Shown in pieces: positions 36,707 through 48,578 of a DNA stretch of 53,216 nucleotides. The notes below the pieces were generated by a model. That model was not told where the DNA came from. It ran no database searches and saw only the letters and a list, made by a program, of their open reading frames with translations. The position numbers and the translations under genes were made by a program. Within the stretch, counting starts at the first letter, position 1. Each line of letters opens with the position of its first letter. The stretch lies in assembly GCA_001770935.1 (NCBI GenBank), contig MESI01000023.1, positions 1-53,216 of the forward strand, given 5' to 3'. This stretch comes from Burkholderiales bacterium RIFCSPLOWO2_12_FULL_61_40. GTDB lineage: Bacteria > Pseudomonadota > Gammaproteobacteria > Burkholderiales > Burkholderiaceae_C.

Positions 36707-38020
36707 ATGGTCGAGAAATCTGCACCACGTAAAGTGGAGAAACTGTCTGCCGTCAAAGGCATGAACGACATATTGCCCCCGGAATCCACGCGGTGGGAAG
36801 CGTTGGAAGATACGGTGCGCACTTTGATGCGGCGCTACGCATATGAGAATATTCGTACGCCCATGGTTGAACCCACTGCACTTTTTGTGCGTGGCCTGGG
36901 TGAAGTGACCGATATTGTCGAAAAAGAGATGTACTCTTTTGATGACCGGCTCAACGGTGAAGCTTTGACCCTGAGGCCTGAAAATACGGCTGGGGTGGTG
37001 CGGGCTGTGGTTGAGCATTCGTTGTTGTACAACGGCGGTAAGCGTTTGTACTACATGGGGCCCATGTTTCGGCATGAGCGTCCGCAACGGGGGCGGTACC
37101 GGCAGTTTCACCAAATAGGGGCTGAGGCACTTGGATTTGGCGGTGCTGAGGTAGATGCAGAGTTGATTTTGATGGCCGACGCTCTTTGGAAGGCGTTGGG
37201 TTTGACGGACGTTGCGTTGCAGCTAAACAGTTTGGGACAGCCCGCCGAGCGCTTGGCCCACCGGGAGGCATTGATTGCGCATTTCGAGCACCATATAAAC
37301 TCTCTGGACGACGAAGCCAAACGAAGGTTGCATCTCAACCCGTTGCGTTTGCTGGATAGCAAGCATCCCCCGATGCAACGGGTGAATGAGTGCGCACCTC
37401 AGTTGTTAAATTTTCTGGGTGAGGCTTCCCGTGCGCATCTGAACAGGGTGACTTCGATTCTGGACGCCAACGGTGTTACCTACACCATCAATCCTCGACT
37501 GGTTCGGGGTATGGATTATTACAATCTAACGGTTTTTGAGTTCGTTACCACTCGCCTGGGATCGCAAGGCACCATTTGTGCAGGCGGCCGATATGACTAT
37601 TTGACCGAGCAAGTAGGTGGCAAGCCTGCCCCTGCGGTGGGATGGGCTATGGGGGTGGAACGTGTATTGGAGTTGCTGAAGGAGCAAGGTTCGCAAGTAG
37701 AGGCAGATCCCCTGGATGCCTATGCCATCGTGCCGGATGCCGCAGCATTGCCAGTTGCTATGGCATGTCTGCAAGAACTCCGTGCATTAGGTGTTTCCGT
37801 TCAGATGCATGCAGGTGGTTCAGATGCAATGGCAAGCATTAAGTCACAATTCAAGCGTGCCGACGGATCTGGCGCGCGATTCGCACTGATTTTTGGCGCT
37901 GACGAACTGGCGCAGGGCGTGGTAACGGTGAAAGCATTACGAGATGGGTGCGGAGCCCAGATAACGCAATCACTCAACCAGACAACGCAATGGGCGTCAA
38001 GCCTACAATTTTCTGCTTAA
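36707..38020 (+). CDS. hisS: Histidine-tRNA ligase
   Basis: A 437-residue class II synthetase. It has motif 1 near the N-terminus ([12 protein letters not shown]), motif 2 ([24 protein letters not shown]), the histidine signature [14 protein letters not shown], motif 3 ([11 protein letters not shown]) and a C-terminal anticodon-binding domain (about 340-430). It follows ispG by 8 bases and precedes the yfgM-like gene by 12, so they are one transcript. The paralogous HisZ is encoded 8 kb downstream and lacks the anticodon domain. Confidence 0.97.
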   Translation: MVEKSAPRKVEKLSAVKGMNDILPPESTRWEALEDTVRTLMRRYAYENIRTPMVEPTALFVRGLGEVTDIVEKEMYSFDDRLNGEALTLRPENTAGVVRAVVEHSLLYNGGKRLYYMGPMFRHERPQRGRYRQFHQIGAEALGFGGAEVDAELILMADALWKALGLTDVALQLNSLGQPAERLAHREALIAHFEHHINSLDDEAKRRLHLNPLRLLDSKHPPMQRVNECAPQLLNFLGEASRAHLNRVTSILDANGVTYTINPRLVRGMDYYNLTVFEFVTTRLGSQGTICAGGRYDYLTEQVGGKPAPAVGWAMGVERVLELLKEQGSQVEADPLDAYAIVPDAAALPVAMACLQELRALGVSVQMHAGGSDAMASIKSQFKRADGSGARFALIFGADELAQGVVTVKALRDGCGAQITQSLNQTTQWASSLQFSA

Positions 38021-38032
38021 CTGAACAAACCC

Positions 38033-38728
38033 ATGGCAAATCATCTAGATCTCGAAGAGCAAGAGCAACTCGATCAACTCAAACATTTTTGGCAGCAATA
38101 TGGCAACCTGATCACTTGGGGGCTGATTGTTGTATTAGGGACTGTGGCCGCATGGAACGGTTACCAATATTGGCAGCGTAGTCAATCAATTCAGGCGTCG
38201 GCAATGTTTGATGAAGTCGAAAAAGTTGTGCAAAGTGGCGATCTTCAGAAGACCGAGCGGGCTTTTTCTGACATGAAAGAGCGATTCGCGTCAACGACCT
38301 ATGCCCAGCAGGCAGGATTGATGGTCGCCCAATCAGCGTATGCAGCGGGTAACACAGAAGCTGCGAAAGCCGCGTTGACTTGGGTTGCAGAAAAATCAGG
38401 CGACAAGGGCTTTTCATCCATTGCACGACTGCGTTTGTCTGGAATGCTAGTTGAGTCAAAGGCGTATGACGAGGCACTCGAACTCCTGGCGGGCAATATT
38501 GGTGAAGAATTCACAGCACTTGCTGCTGACCGCAGAGGGGATATCTACTTGGCACAAGGGAAGAAGCTTGAAGCCAAATCAGAATACCAAAAAGCATTCA
38601 AAGCACTTGATGAGCGGGTGGAGTATCGCCGTCTTGTTCTGGTCAAACTAAATGCATTGGGGGGGGAGCCTGAAATTGCCGTTGCAGACGGGAATAGTAG
38701 CTCCGTAAAAATGGAAGGCTCAAAGTGA
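38033..38728 (+). CDS. yfgM: YfgM-like tetratricopeptide membrane protein
   Basis: A 231-residue inner-membrane protein. It has a short acidic cytoplasmic N-terminus (DLEEQEQLDQLKHFWQQYGN), one membrane helix at about 24-42 (LITWGLIVVLGTVAAWNGYQYW) and a periplasmic TPR domain. In E. coli YfgM binds SecYEG with PpiD and helps periplasmic protein traffic. The hisS-yfgM-bamB-der order is conserved across gamma- and betaproteobacteria. It overlaps bamB by 4 bases (GTGA/ATGA type). A G8 run (38659-38666) sits near the 3' end. Confidence 0.9.
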   Translation: MANHLDLEEQEQLDQLKHFWQQYGNLITWGLIVVLGTVAAWNGYQYWQRSQSIQASAMFDEVEKVVQSGDLQKTERAFSDMKERFASTTYAQQAGLMVAQSAYAAGNTEAAKAALTWVAEKSGDKGFSSIARLRLSGMLVESKAYDEALELLAGNIGEEFTALAADRRGDIYLAQGKKLEAKSEYQKAFKALDERVEYRRLVLVKLNALGGEPEIAVADGNSSSVKMEGSK

Positions 38729-39861
38729 ATCGTTTGCCCTCTTTCGGCGCAACAAAGCGGCGACTCGGCGTGTTACTGTTGGTTGGAATGCTGGTCGCCT
38801 GTGCTGGACCCGAAAGACCCAAACCGCTTGATCTTGGTCCCAACACGGCGTTAATGGGCATCCGTTCCGCATGGATATCCAATGTGGGTGAGATCGGTTT
38901 TCCACTCAATATTCAGGTTCGTGACAACGCCCTCTATGCAGCGAGTACGGATGGGGTTGTCGTTGCTATTGACGCGCGCACTGGCGGGGATATATGGCGT
39001 GTGGCTTTAAAAACATCCTTGTCTGCTGGGGTGGGGGCCGACGGCCGCTACGCTACGGTGGTGAGCCGTGACAATGAGCTTATTACCCTGAATGCCGGGC
39101 GCGAAATTTGGCGGCAACGATTGAATGCAGCCACGCAAACTGCGCCATTGGTAGCGGGAGACAGAGTTTTTGTACTCTCAGCGGATCGATCAGTATCCGC
39201 TTTTGATGCTGCTTCAGGGCGCAAGTTGTGGCAGCAGCAACGGAGTGGGGATGCCTTGGTACTTGCGCAGGCTGGCGTTATTGCGGCGGTAGGCGACACG
39301 CTGGTTGTGGGGCAGGGGGGGCGGCTGGTGGGAATGAATCCACAAAATGGAAATGTCCGCTGGGAAGCCACCATTGCCAGCAGCCGTGGAACCAATGAAG
39401 TTGAAAGGTTGGTGGATTTGGTTTCAGGAGTGAGCCGTTTCGGAGATCAATTGTGTGTGCGCGCATTTCAATCTGCGGTGGGGTGTGCTGATGCGAGCAA
39501 AGGCTCTGTCATTTGGAGCAAGCCAGCGTCGGGGGCTACAGGGGTTCACGGCGATGACACGATTGTGCTCGGGGCGGAGAGTGACGGGAGAATACGTGCT
39601 TGGCGGCGCACCGATGGTGAGCAGTTGTGGGCATCCGATCGCTTGCGTTACAGATCACTCACCGCACCGCTGTTGGTCGGTCGGGCGATTGTCCTGGGTG
39701 ATGAAACGGGGACGCTGCATTTCTTGTCACGTCAAGATGGGGGGGCACTCAATCGCATGACCACGGACGGGTCTGCAGTGGTATCCGGGCCCGTATTGGC
39801 AGGCCAAACGGTAGTCGCTGTAACAAAGCGTGGTGGTATTTTTGGCTTCAAGCCTGAGTAA
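38725..39861 (+). CDS. bamB: Outer membrane assembly lipoprotein BamB
   Basis: A 378-residue lipoprotein. The signal ends in LVAC (C26), followed by a PQQ-like eight-bladed beta-propeller with repeated AxDxxTGxxLW motifs (for example [13 protein letters not shown] and [13 protein letters not shown]). It supports BamA in beta-barrel insertion. It starts at GTG 38725 within the end of the yfgM-like gene, and der follows after 17 bases. G7 runs occur at 39315-39321 and 39739-39745. Confidence 0.94.
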   Translation: MNRLPSFGATKRRLGVLLLVGMLVACAGPERPKPLDLGPNTALMGIRSAWISNVGEIGFPLNIQVRDNALYAASTDGVVVAIDARTGGDIWRVALKTSLSAGVGADGRYATVVSRDNELITLNAGREIWRQRLNAATQTAPLVAGDRVFVLSADRSVSAFDAASGRKLWQQQRSGDALVLAQAGVIAAVGDTLVVGQGGRLVGMNPQNGNVRWEATIASSRGTNEVERLVDLVSGVSRFGDQLCVRAFQSAVGCADASKGSVIWSKPASGATGVHGDDTIVLGAESDGRIRAWRRTDGEQLWASDRLRYRSLTAPLLVGRAIVLGDETGTLHFLSRQDGGALNRMTTDGSAVVSGPVLAGQTVVAVTKRGGIFGFKPE

Positions 39862-39878
39862 AAAGTGGGTTTGTTGTT

Positions 39879-41222
39879 ATGAAACCAGTAATCGCCTTGG
39901 TGGGCCGTCCCAATGTGGGCAAGTCAACTCTGTTTAACCGTCTGACCAAGAGTCGAGATGCCATTGTTGCTGACTTTGCTGGTTTGACTCGTGACCGTCA
40001 TTACGGCACTGGAAAGCAGGGTGCACACGAATTTATCGTGATAGACACCGGTGGATTTGAGCCGGATGCTGCAAACGGTATTTACAAGGAGATGGCCAAG
40101 CAGACGCGCCAAGCTGTCGCTGAAGCAGATGTTGTGCTTTTTCTGGTGGATGCACGTGCTGGTATCTCTGCACAGGATCATGAGATAGCCAAATACCTGC
40201 GCAAGCTCGGGAAACCCTGCGTTCTGGTGGCCAACAAGGCCGAGGGAATGAAGGAGGGCGTGCAGTTGGTTGAGTTTTTTGAATTGGGATTGGGTGAGGT
40301 CTTTCCTGTTTCCGCAGCCCATGGTCAAGGCATTCGACCGCTCGTAGAGTTTGCTTTGGATCCGCTGGTTTTGACCATGTCGAATGAAAATGAGGCAGAA
40401 GCGGATCCCGGTGTCATCAAATTGGCTGTGGCTGGTCGACCCAACGTTGGTAAGTCAACCTTGATCAACACTTGGCTTGGGGAGGAACGGCTGGTAGCTT
40501 TTGATATGCCAGGCACAACCCGTGACGCAATTTCAGTCCCGTTTGAACGCGATGGGCAGCGCTTTGAGTTGATTGATACTGCGGGACTCAGGCGCAAGGG
40601 TCAGGTATTTGAGGCCATTGAAAAATTCTCTGTCGTCAAGACTTTGCAGGCCATTGAATCGGCCAGTGTGGTGTTATTGCTGATTGACGCCACTCAGGGG
40701 GTGACTGATCAGGATGCGCATATTGCGGGCTATATATTAGAGTCGGGTCGAGCCGTTGTCATTGCGGTGAATAAATGGGATGCTGTTGATGAATATCAGC
40801 GCGAGTTGGTAAAGAGATCCATGGAAACTCGCTTAGGGTTTTTGAAATTTGCAGCGACGCACCTGATATCAGCCCAAAAACGACAAGGTCTGGGCCCTTT
40901 GTGGGAATCCATTGCGCAGGCCCACCGAGCTGCCAATCGAAAGATGTCAACTCCTGTGTTGACGCGTTTGCTGCTGGAGGCTATACAGTTTCAGACCCCG
41001 AAGAAGTCAGGCATGTACAGGCCCAAACTTCGGTATGCGCACCAAGGTGGCATGAATCCGCCCATCATTGTGATCCACGGTAACTCCCTTGAGCATGTCA
41101 CAGACGCCTATAAGCGCTTTTTGGAAGGCCGATTTCGCAAGGAATTTGACTTGGTGGGTACGCCACTTCGGATACAAATGAAATCCTCTGAGAACCCCTA
41201 TGCGGACAAAGAGAGTCGCTGA
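39879..41222 (+). CDS. der: Ribosome biogenesis GTPase Der (EngA)
   Basis: A 447-residue protein with two tandem G domains. The first has GRPNVGKST at 8-16, and the second has the same motif at about 187-195, with [10 protein letters not shown] and NKWD motifs. A KH-like C-terminal domain (about 355-440) follows. Der acts in 50S assembly. It is the last gene of the rlmN-der cluster; the 119 bases after it hold the hfq promoter region. Confidence 0.97.
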   Translation: MKPVIALVGRPNVGKSTLFNRLTKSRDAIVADFAGLTRDRHYGTGKQGAHEFIVIDTGGFEPDAANGIYKEMAKQTRQAVAEADVVLFLVDARAGISAQDHEIAKYLRKLGKPCVLVANKAEGMKEGVQLVEFFELGLGEVFPVSAAHGQGIRPLVEFALDPLVLTMSNENEAEADPGVIKLAVAGRPNVGKSTLINTWLGEERLVAFDMPGTTRDAISVPFERDGQRFELIDTAGLRRKGQVFEAIEKFSVVKTLQAIESASVVLLLIDATQGVTDQDAHIAGYILESGRAVVIAVNKWDAVDEYQRELVKRSMETRLGFLKFAATHLISAQKRQGLGPLWESIAQAHRAANRKMSTPVLTRLLLEAIQFQTPKKSGMYRPKLRYAHQGGMNPPIIVIHGNSLEHVTDAYKRFLEGRFRKEFDLVGTPLRIQMKSSENPYADKESR

Positions 41223-41341
41223 TACAAAATATATCCGCTGAATTGCTCTCATATGTCAAGGGTTTCTGGCATCACGGCCAGTTTGGACTGCGTGGTGTGG
41301 TATCGTAGAGACCTCTTCATTTTTTCAACACGGAGAATATC

Positions 41342-41590
41342 GTGAATAACAAAGGACAATTACTGCAAGACCCATTTCTCAACGCATTGCGTAGAGAACA
41401 TGTGCCAGTTTCAATTTATTTGGTGAATGGTATTAAGCTGCAGGGGCAGATCGAGTCCTTTGACCAGTATGTGGTCTTGCTGCGCAACACCGTTACACAA
41501 ATGGTCTACAAGCATGCTATTTCGACCATCGTACCCGGGCGTGCCGTGAATTTCGCCGCACCTGGTGCGGACGAGCCGACGCCTGCATAA
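41342..41590 (+). CDS. hfq: RNA chaperone Hfq
   Basis: An 82-residue Sm-like hexamer subunit that pairs small RNAs with mRNAs. Sm1 ([29 protein letters not shown]) and Sm2 ([13 protein letters not shown]) are complete, including the KH pair of the uridine pocket and proximal-face Gln. The short C-terminal tail is typical of betaproteobacteria. It starts at GTG 41342 behind CGGAG. hflX follows after 55 bases, the standard hfq-hflX-hflK-hflC order. Confidence 0.98.
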   Translation: MNNKGQLLQDPFLNALRREHVPVSIYLVNGIKLQGQIESFDQYVVLLRNTVTQMVYKHAISTIVPGRAVNFAAPGADEPTPA

Positions 41591-41645
41591 AAGCACTGGC
41601 CGCTCAGGCCTGCTGTGGTTGAGACGTTAGTTTTCCATTCTTCAT

Positions 41646-42818
41646 TTGACTGCCTCGCAACAAATCCCCAAAGCCCCAACCATCTTGGTTGGGGTGGATT
41701 TGGGTATGCCCAACTTCGATGGTGATTTGGGGGAGCTGGGTCTTTTGGCCCAAACAGCAGGGCTAACGCCTGTTGCCCGTATTGTCTGTAAACGCAAGGC
41801 ACCTGATGCTGCGCTGTTTGTTGGCTCAGGTAAAGCTGACGAGATTAAGCTTCTGGCGGCACAGTGTGGAGCGAAGGAAATTTTGTTTGACCAAAGTCTG
41901 AGCCCCAGTCAGCAACGTAATCTGGAGCGGCTTCTTGAGCTTCCAGTGAATGATCGCACCTTTCTCATACTGGAAATTTTTGCCCAGCGGGCGCGTAGCC
42001 ACGAAGGTAAATTGCAGGTGGAATTGGCGCGCCTGCAGTACCTGAGTACCCGTTTGGTTCGACGTTGGTCCCACCTTGAGCGGCAAAGTGGTGGCATTGG
42101 GATGCGCGGTGGCCCAGGGGAGACGCAAATTGAGCTTGACCGACGGATGATCGGTGAGAATATCAAGCGCACCAAAGAGCGCTTGAGCAAGGTCAAGCGT
42201 CAAAGGCAAACCCAAAGACGTCAGCGTGAACGCAGGGATGCGTTCAATATTTCTCTCATTGGTTACACCAATGCGGGTAAATCAACACTCTTCAATGCTT
42301 TGGTCAAGGCCCGTGCGTACGCTGCAGACCAATTGTTTGCCACTTTGGATACAACCACCCGCCAGCTTTACCTGGGTGAGGCAGGGCGTTCTGTATCTCT
42401 TTCCGACACGGTTGGGTTTATTCGAGACCTCCCCCATGGTTTAGTCGACGCATTTCAGGCCACGCTGCAAGAAGCGGTGGATGCAGATCTGTTGTTGCAC
42501 GTGGTTGATGCGTCCAATCCAGACTTTGCAGAGCAGATTGACCAAGTGCAGCGAGTTTTGAAAGAGATCGGTGCAGACGGTATTCCTCAGTTGCTTGTGT
42601 TTAACAAGGTGGACGCGCTGGAGTCCGAGCGCCAGCCCGTGAAGCAGGAAGATGACTTTGAAATGGATGGTGTGCAGACGCCGCGTATTTTTGTGAGTGC
42701 CAGAAACTCAACTGGCATAGCGGCTTTGCGACAAAGGCTCGCTAGTATTGCGACCAGCGCAGGACAGGGGGGCGCAGTGCCTGTGCATTCCCCCGTAAGT
42801 TTTGGGGCTGGCGAGTGA
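41646..42818 (+). CDS. hflX: Ribosome-associated GTPase HflX
   Basis: A 390-residue Obg-HflX GTPase with an N-terminal HflX domain (to about 180), the GGPGETQIELDRR motif, coiled-coil KRTKERLSKVKRQRQTQRRQRERR and a G domain (from about 200, GYTNAGKSTLFN, DTVGFIRDLPHGLV). It splits stalled 70S ribosomes after stress. The start is TTG 41646; no ATG is available before the conserved ILVGVDLG segment. Confidence 0.94.
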   Translation: MTASQQIPKAPTILVGVDLGMPNFDGDLGELGLLAQTAGLTPVARIVCKRKAPDAALFVGSGKADEIKLLAAQCGAKEILFDQSLSPSQQRNLERLLELPVNDRTFLILEIFAQRARSHEGKLQVELARLQYLSTRLVRRWSHLERQSGGIGMRGGPGETQIELDRRMIGENIKRTKERLSKVKRQRQTQRRQRERRDAFNISLIGYTNAGKSTLFNALVKARAYAADQLFATLDTTTRQLYLGEAGRSVSLSDTVGFIRDLPHGLVDAFQATLQEAVDADLLLHVVDASNPDFAEQIDQVQRVLKEIGADGIPQLLVFNKVDALESERQPVKQEDDFEMDGVQTPRIFVSARNSTGIAALRQRLASIATSAGQGGAVPVHSPVSFGAGE

Positions 42819-42857
42819 TTGGGCACAATCGACACCAGATACATGAGAGATAAAGAA

Positions 42858-44240
42858 ATGAAATCACACATCCGTCTCCGTCAATGGGACGCATTGCCGC
42901 AATGGGTTCGGAATATGTTCAATCTGAACGATTCCAGATGGGGTCGCGGTGACGACAAACCTGCGGCGTCGGGTAAAAATGAGAACGACCCCTCCGATAC
43001 TGAGCCAGCAAAGCCTCCACGGGAAACGGGTGCCCCCAATGATCGCAAAGGCAGTGCGTCATCCGGTCCGCCTGATTTGGATGAGCTGTGGCGCGACTTC
43101 AACCGCAAATTGGGTGGATTGCTTGGGGGATCTTCACAGCCACCCCGCGGAACAGGTTCTGGCGGTGGGTTTCAGCCTGATATGAAGAGCGCAGGCCTTG
43201 GTGCCGGTCTCATTTTTGGCGTAGTGTTATTGATATGGCTGGGAACAGGATTTTTCATCGTGCAAGAAGGCCAGCAGGCCGTCATTACCCAATTTGGCAA
43301 ATACAAGAGCACGGTAAATGCCGGTTTCAATTGGCGCCTGCCATACCCCATTCAGCGGCATGAGTTGGTTTTTGTGACGCAGATACGCTCGGTCGACGTA
43401 GGTCGTGACACGGTGCTGAAAGCCACCGGATTGCGGGAGTCTGCGATGCTCACGCAAGATGAAAATATTCTTGATATCAAATTTGCTGTGCAATACCGCT
43501 TGAGCGATGCTCGGGCCTTTTTGTTCGAAAGCAAAAATCCGTCAGAGGCGGTGGTTCAGGCAGCTGAAACTGCGGTGCGCGAAGTGGTTGGCAAAATGAA
43601 AATGGATGCCGCCCTGTCAGAAGAGCGGGACCAAATCGCACCGCAAGTGCGAACCTTGATGCAACTTATCCTGGACCGCTACAAGGTGGGTGTTGAAGTG
43701 GTTGGTATCAACCTGCAGCAAGGTGGCGTGAGGCCGCCCGAGCAGGTGCAGGCCGCTTTTGATGATGTGCTCAAAGCTGGGCAGGAGCGTGAACGTGCCA
43801 AAAATGAGGCACAGGCTTATGCCAACGATGTCATTCCTCGGGCTGTGGGATCCGCTTCGCGTCTGAAAGAAGAGGCGGATGCCTACAAGGCACGTGTTGT
43901 AGCGCAGGCTCAGGGTGATGCCCAGCGCTTCAGGTCGATCCAGGCGGAGTACCAAAAGGCACCGCAGGTCACGAGGGATCGTCTGTATCTTGACACCATG
44001 CAGCACATCTACAGCAATGTAACTAAAGTGCTTGTGGAGTCCCGCCAGGGTTCCAGCCTGCTGTACTTGCCTTTGGAAAAATTGCTGCAAATGGGATCTG
44101 CCAGCCCATTTGGAGGTGACGCGCAGGCAAGCTCCCAATCTTCCGGTGTTCCCGTTCAGGTGGTGCCACCCGCAAATACTTTGTCCAATGATGCGCGAGG
44201 CCGCGACGCGGCGCGCGCCCGTGAACGTGATTCACGTTAG
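42858..44240 (+). CDS. hflK: FtsH protease modulator HflK
   Basis: A 460-residue SPFH/band 7 protein with start placed at ATG 42858. In-frame starts at TTG 42819, ATG 42843 and ATG 42915 (MFNLNDSRWG, the commonest family start) are also possible. A Gly/Pro-rich N-terminus is followed by one membrane helix (LGAGLIFGVVLLIWLGTGFFIV), the SPFH domain, and a coiled-coil stretch rich in Glu and Ala. With HflC it forms the cage around FtsH in the inner membrane. hflC begins 9 bases later. Confidence 0.95.
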   Translation: MKSHIRLRQWDALPQWVRNMFNLNDSRWGRGDDKPAASGKNENDPSDTEPAKPPRETGAPNDRKGSASSGPPDLDELWRDFNRKLGGLLGGSSQPPRGTGSGGGFQPDMKSAGLGAGLIFGVVLLIWLGTGFFIVQEGQQAVITQFGKYKSTVNAGFNWRLPYPIQRHELVFVTQIRSVDVGRDTVLKATGLRESAMLTQDENILDIKFAVQYRLSDARAFLFESKNPSEAVVQAAETAVREVVGKMKMDAALSEERDQIAPQVRTLMQLILDRYKVGVEVVGINLQQGGVRPPEQVQAAFDDVLKAGQERERAKNEAQAYANDVIPRAVGSASRLKEEADAYKARVVAQAQGDAQRFRSIQAEYQKAPQVTRDRLYLDTMQHIYSNVTKVLVESRQGSSLLYLPLEKLLQMGSASPFGGDAQASSQSSGVPVQVVPPANTLSNDARGRDAARARERDSR

Positions 44241-44249
44241 GAGCTTCCC

Positions 44250-45152
44250 ATGAATCGGCTTGGTTTGTTTTTTTCGTCGCTGCTGGTGCTGCTCGCTCTT
44301 GCCAGTTCAACTCTTTTTGTAGTGGACCAAAGGCAATTTGGCGTGGTTTACGCCTTGGGGCAGATCAAGGAAGTGATCACGGAACCCGGCTTGAATTTCA
44401 AGCTGCCTCCACCGTTTCAAAACGTCTCCTATATCGACAAACGTTTATTGACATTGGACAGTACCGACGCGGAGCCCTTGCTGACAGCGGAAAAGCAGCG
44501 GGTGGTGATTGACTGGTATGTGCGTTGGCGTATTTCTGAACCTACTGAATACATCCGTAACGTGGGTCTGAACGAAAGTGCTGGAGCGAGTCAACTCAAC
44601 CGCGTGGTGCGCAATGCGTTCCAGGAAGAAATCAATAAACGCACAGTGACAGAGCTTTTGTCACTCAAGCGTGAGGCGTTGATGGCGGACGTGAAAACAG
44701 AAGTGCTGGAGAAAGTGCGTGGTGCCAAGCCTTGGGGGGTGGATGTGGTTGATGTTCGCATCACCCGGGTGGATTATGTCGAAGCCATTACGGAGTCGGT
44801 TTACCGTCGAATGGAGGCTGAGCGTAAGCGCGTGGCCAACGAATTGCGATCCACAGGTGCCGCAGAGGGGGAGAAAATCCGCGCCGATGCGGACCGTCAG
44901 CGTGAGGTAACCATTGCCAATGCCTACCGCGACGCACAGAAGATCAAGGGTGAAGGTGATGCCGAAGCCGCCCGCATCTATGCGGAGTCGTTCGGACGTG
45001 ACCCTCAGTTTGCGCAGTTTTATCGCAGCCTGGATGCCTACAAAGCCAGTTTTAGCAACAAGAGTGATGTGATGGTCCTGGATCCCGCTTCCTCCGAGTT
45101 TTTCAAGGTGTTTCGCAATGGTGGTGCTGCGGCTGGACCTGTGAAGAAATAA
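44250..45152 (+). CDS. hflC: FtsH protease modulator HflC
   Basis: A 300-residue SPFH protein with an N-terminal signal-anchor (LFFSSLLVLLALASSTLFVV), the band-7 domain (about 20-190, VDQRQFGVVYALG) and a coiled-coil segment containing RKRVANELRSTGAAEGEKIRADADRQRE. Partner of HflK. It starts at ATG 44250 behind GGAG, and the DUF2065 gene starts 3 bases after its stop. Confidence 0.96.
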   Translation: MNRLGLFFSSLLVLLALASSTLFVVDQRQFGVVYALGQIKEVITEPGLNFKLPPPFQNVSYIDKRLLTLDSTDAEPLLTAEKQRVVIDWYVRWRISEPTEYIRNVGLNESAGASQLNRVVRNAFQEEINKRTVTELLSLKREALMADVKTEVLEKVRGAKPWGVDVVDVRITRVDYVEAITESVYRRMEAERKRVANELRSTGAAEGEKIRADADRQREVTIANAYRDAQKIKGEGDAEAARIYAESFGRDPQFAQFYRSLDAYKASFSNKSDVMVLDPASSEFFKVFRNGGAAAGPVKK

Positions 45153-45155
45153 ATC

Positions 45156-45347
45156 TTGGTCAGTGATACGTTTTGGCTGGCAATGGCCTTGGTTCTGGTC
45201 ATCGAAGGTTTGTTTCCCTTTGTGTCGCCTATGGGTTGGCGGCGCATGTTTACGCAGCTGTTGCAGTTGACGGATGGTCAGATTCGCTTCTTCGCCCTGG
45301 GCAGCATCCTGACCGGTTTGCTGTTGATTTGGTTGCTTGTTCCCTGA
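45156..45347 (+). CDS. DUF2065 small membrane protein (YjeT-like)
   Basis: A 63-residue protein with two membrane helices (FWLAMALVLVIEGLFPFV and FFALGSILTGLLLIWLLV) joined by a short basic loop (GWRRMF). DUF2065 genes are regularly found between hflC and hisZ or purA; the function is unknown. It starts at TTG 45156 with GAAGAAAT upstream. Confidence 0.85.
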   Translation: MVSDTFWLAMALVLVIEGLFPFVSPMGWRRMFTQLLQLTDGQIRFFALGSILTGLLLIWLLVP

Positions 45348-45401
45348 AATCCGGGCATCAACACCGGTAAAATCTCAGTTTTAACAGCACCCTTCAATTA
45401 C

Positions 45402-46550
45402 ATGTCTGCCTGGGTTCTGCCGGATCACATTGCCGATGTGCTGCCTTCCGAGGCTCGCCACATCGAAGAAATACGTCGCGATTTGCTGGACATGGCGCGT
45501 TGCTATGGCTACGAACTGGTTATGCCACCGCTGCTTGAGCATCTTGAGTCATTGCTTTCAGGTCCCGGCGAAGCGCTTAATTTGCAAACTTTCAAGCTGG
45601 TGGATCAACTTTCCGGCCGCATGATGGGCTTGAGGGCGGACAGCACCCCACAGGTGGCGCGCATTGACGCCCATTTGCTGAATCGTGCAGGCGTTACGCG
45701 TCTTTGCTATTGCGGCCCGGTGTTGCACACCCGGCCTGCCAGCCCGCACGCGACGCGCGAGCCCTTGCAGTTCGGTGCGGAAATCTATGGCCATACAGGC
45801 CTCGAAGCCGATCTGGAGATTTTGACGCTGGCCCTGGATTCACTGAAAGTTGCGCAAGTCCAATCGATCAAAGTGGATATGGCGGACGCACGGATTGTGC
45901 ATGCCATCCTCAAGGATGCATCCATAAGTTCTGCCGAGGTAGCGCAAGTGCATGCCGCGTTGGCCGCCAAGGACGCCAGCGAACTCAAACGCTTAACCCA
46001 GAAGTTCCCGCATGTGCTGGCTAAAGCGCTTCAAGATCTGGTGCAGCTGTACGGTGATGCCGCAGTACTGCAGGAGGCTCGCCGCGTACTTCCCGATCTG
46101 CCAGGCGTCAGTGATGCCCTGACCCACTTGAGTTGGCTGGGAAGCCACGTCGAAGGCGCGAGTGTGTCTTTTGATTTGGCGGATCTGCGGGGCTACGCCT
46201 ATTACAGCGGCGCCCGCTTCTCCATGTATGCGCCGGGCGCCAGCGATGCTGTGGCGCGGGGTGGGCGCTACGACGAAGTGGGGTCCGTTTTCGGGCGCAA
46301 ACGCCCTGCAGTCGGGTTTAGCCTGGATATCAAGAGCGTAGTCGGCGTTGCTGCGGGGCGTCCTTTGCGCGCGTCCATTCGGGCTCCATGGGGTGAAGCC
46401 GCTGATTTGCGCGCTGCAGTTTCCGGTTTACGCAAGCAAGGTGAGACCGTGGTGTGTGTATTGCCCGGCCACGAGAGTGAAGTTGATGAGTTCCATTGTG
46501 ATCGCGAACTGGTTCAGGTCGCCGGGCAATGGGTCGTGAAAGCCATTTGA
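45402..46550 (+). CDS. hisZ: ATP phosphoribosyltransferase regulatory subunit HisZ
   Basis: A 382-residue HisS paralogue ([27 protein letters not shown] start) with class II fold motifs but no anticodon-binding domain. It has an [10 protein letters not shown] motif in the third segment. HisZ is required with short-form HisG for the first step of histidine synthesis, so this organism should carry short HisG elsewhere. It lies between DUF2065 and purA, as in related genomes. Confidence 0.95.
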   Translation: MSAWVLPDHIADVLPSEARHIEEIRRDLLDMARCYGYELVMPPLLEHLESLLSGPGEALNLQTFKLVDQLSGRMMGLRADSTPQVARIDAHLLNRAGVTRLCYCGPVLHTRPASPHATREPLQFGAEIYGHTGLEADLEILTLALDSLKVAQVQSIKVDMADARIVHAILKDASISSAEVAQVHAALAAKDASELKRLTQKFPHVLAKALQDLVQLYGDAAVLQEARRVLPDLPGVSDALTHLSWLGSHVEGASVSFDLADLRGYAYYSGARFSMYAPGASDAVARGGRYDEVGSVFGRKRPAVGFSLDIKSVVGVAAGRPLRASIRAPWGEAADLRAAVSGLRKQGETVVCVLPGHESEVDEFHCDRELVQVAGQWVVKAI

Positions 46551-47951
<1,401 letters not shown>

Positions 47952-47967
47952 ACGTCGAGATTTTGTA

Positions 47968-48026
47968 AATTGAATATGAAATATGGCTGAACCCCGCGTA
48001 CCATGTGCGCAGGCAGCTATAAATAA
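47968..48026 (-). repeat. Dispersed intergenic stem-loop repeat, copy 4
   Basis: Same orientation as copy 3. TGGCTG (47984-47989) pairs with CAGCTA (48014-48019), with one G-T wobble, around AACCCCGCGTACCATGTGCGCAGG-type sequence. It lies between purA and the phosphoribosyltransferase gene, ending directly before AAGGAGC, the Shine-Dalgarno of the latter. Confidence 0.8.
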
Positions 48027-48038
48027 AGGAGCAAAACC

Positions 48039-48563
48039 ATGTTGACGGAAGACGGCAAACACCTGTACGTGAGCTATGACGAATACCACAACCTGATTGA
48101 AAAACTGGCCATCAAGGTCCACCAATCGGGTTGGGAATTCGACACTATTTTGTGCCTGGCCCGCGGCGGTCTGCGTCCCGGTGACATTCTGTCCCGCGTG
48201 TTTGACAAACCTTTGGCCATCATGTCCACCAGTTCCTACCGGGCGGATGCAGGCACGATTCAGGGCAATCTGGACATTGCACGCTACATCACCACCCCCA
48301 AAGGCGAGATTGCCGGACGGGTCCTGCTGGTTGACGATCTGGCGGATTCTGGCCACACGCTCAACGCCGTGGTCAGGCAACTCAAATCCAATTACGCACC
48401 TATCACCGAGTTGCGCAGTGCGGTGATCTGGACCAAGGCGCTTTCCACGTTTACGCCCGATTATTCCGTTGAATATTTGCCAACCAACCCTTGGATTCAC
48501 CAGCCGTTTGAGGGGTATGACGCCTTGCGTCCAGAGCAGTTGATTAAAAAGTGGAGCGTGTGA
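48039..48563 (+). CDS. Type I phosphoribosyltransferase (Gpt/Hpt-like purine salvage)
   Basis: A 174-residue enzyme with the PRPP motif VLLVDDLADSGHTL and an upstream ILCLARGGLRPG. The base-recognition hood reads YLPTNPWIHQPFEGYD. This arrangement is close to xanthine-guanine or hypoxanthine phosphoribosyltransferases of bacteria and archaea. The place behind purA suits purine salvage, but the base preference cannot be read from sequence. AAGGAGC precedes ATG 48039. Confidence 0.85.
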   Translation: MLTEDGKHLYVSYDEYHNLIEKLAIKVHQSGWEFDTILCLARGGLRPGDILSRVFDKPLAIMSTSSYRADAGTIQGNLDIARYITTPKGEIAGRVLLVDDLADSGHTLNAVVRQLKSNYAPITELRSAVIWTKALSTFTPDYSVEYLPTNPWIHQPFEGYDALRPEQLIKKWSV

Positions 48564-48578
48564 CGCGTTAAATTGGCC

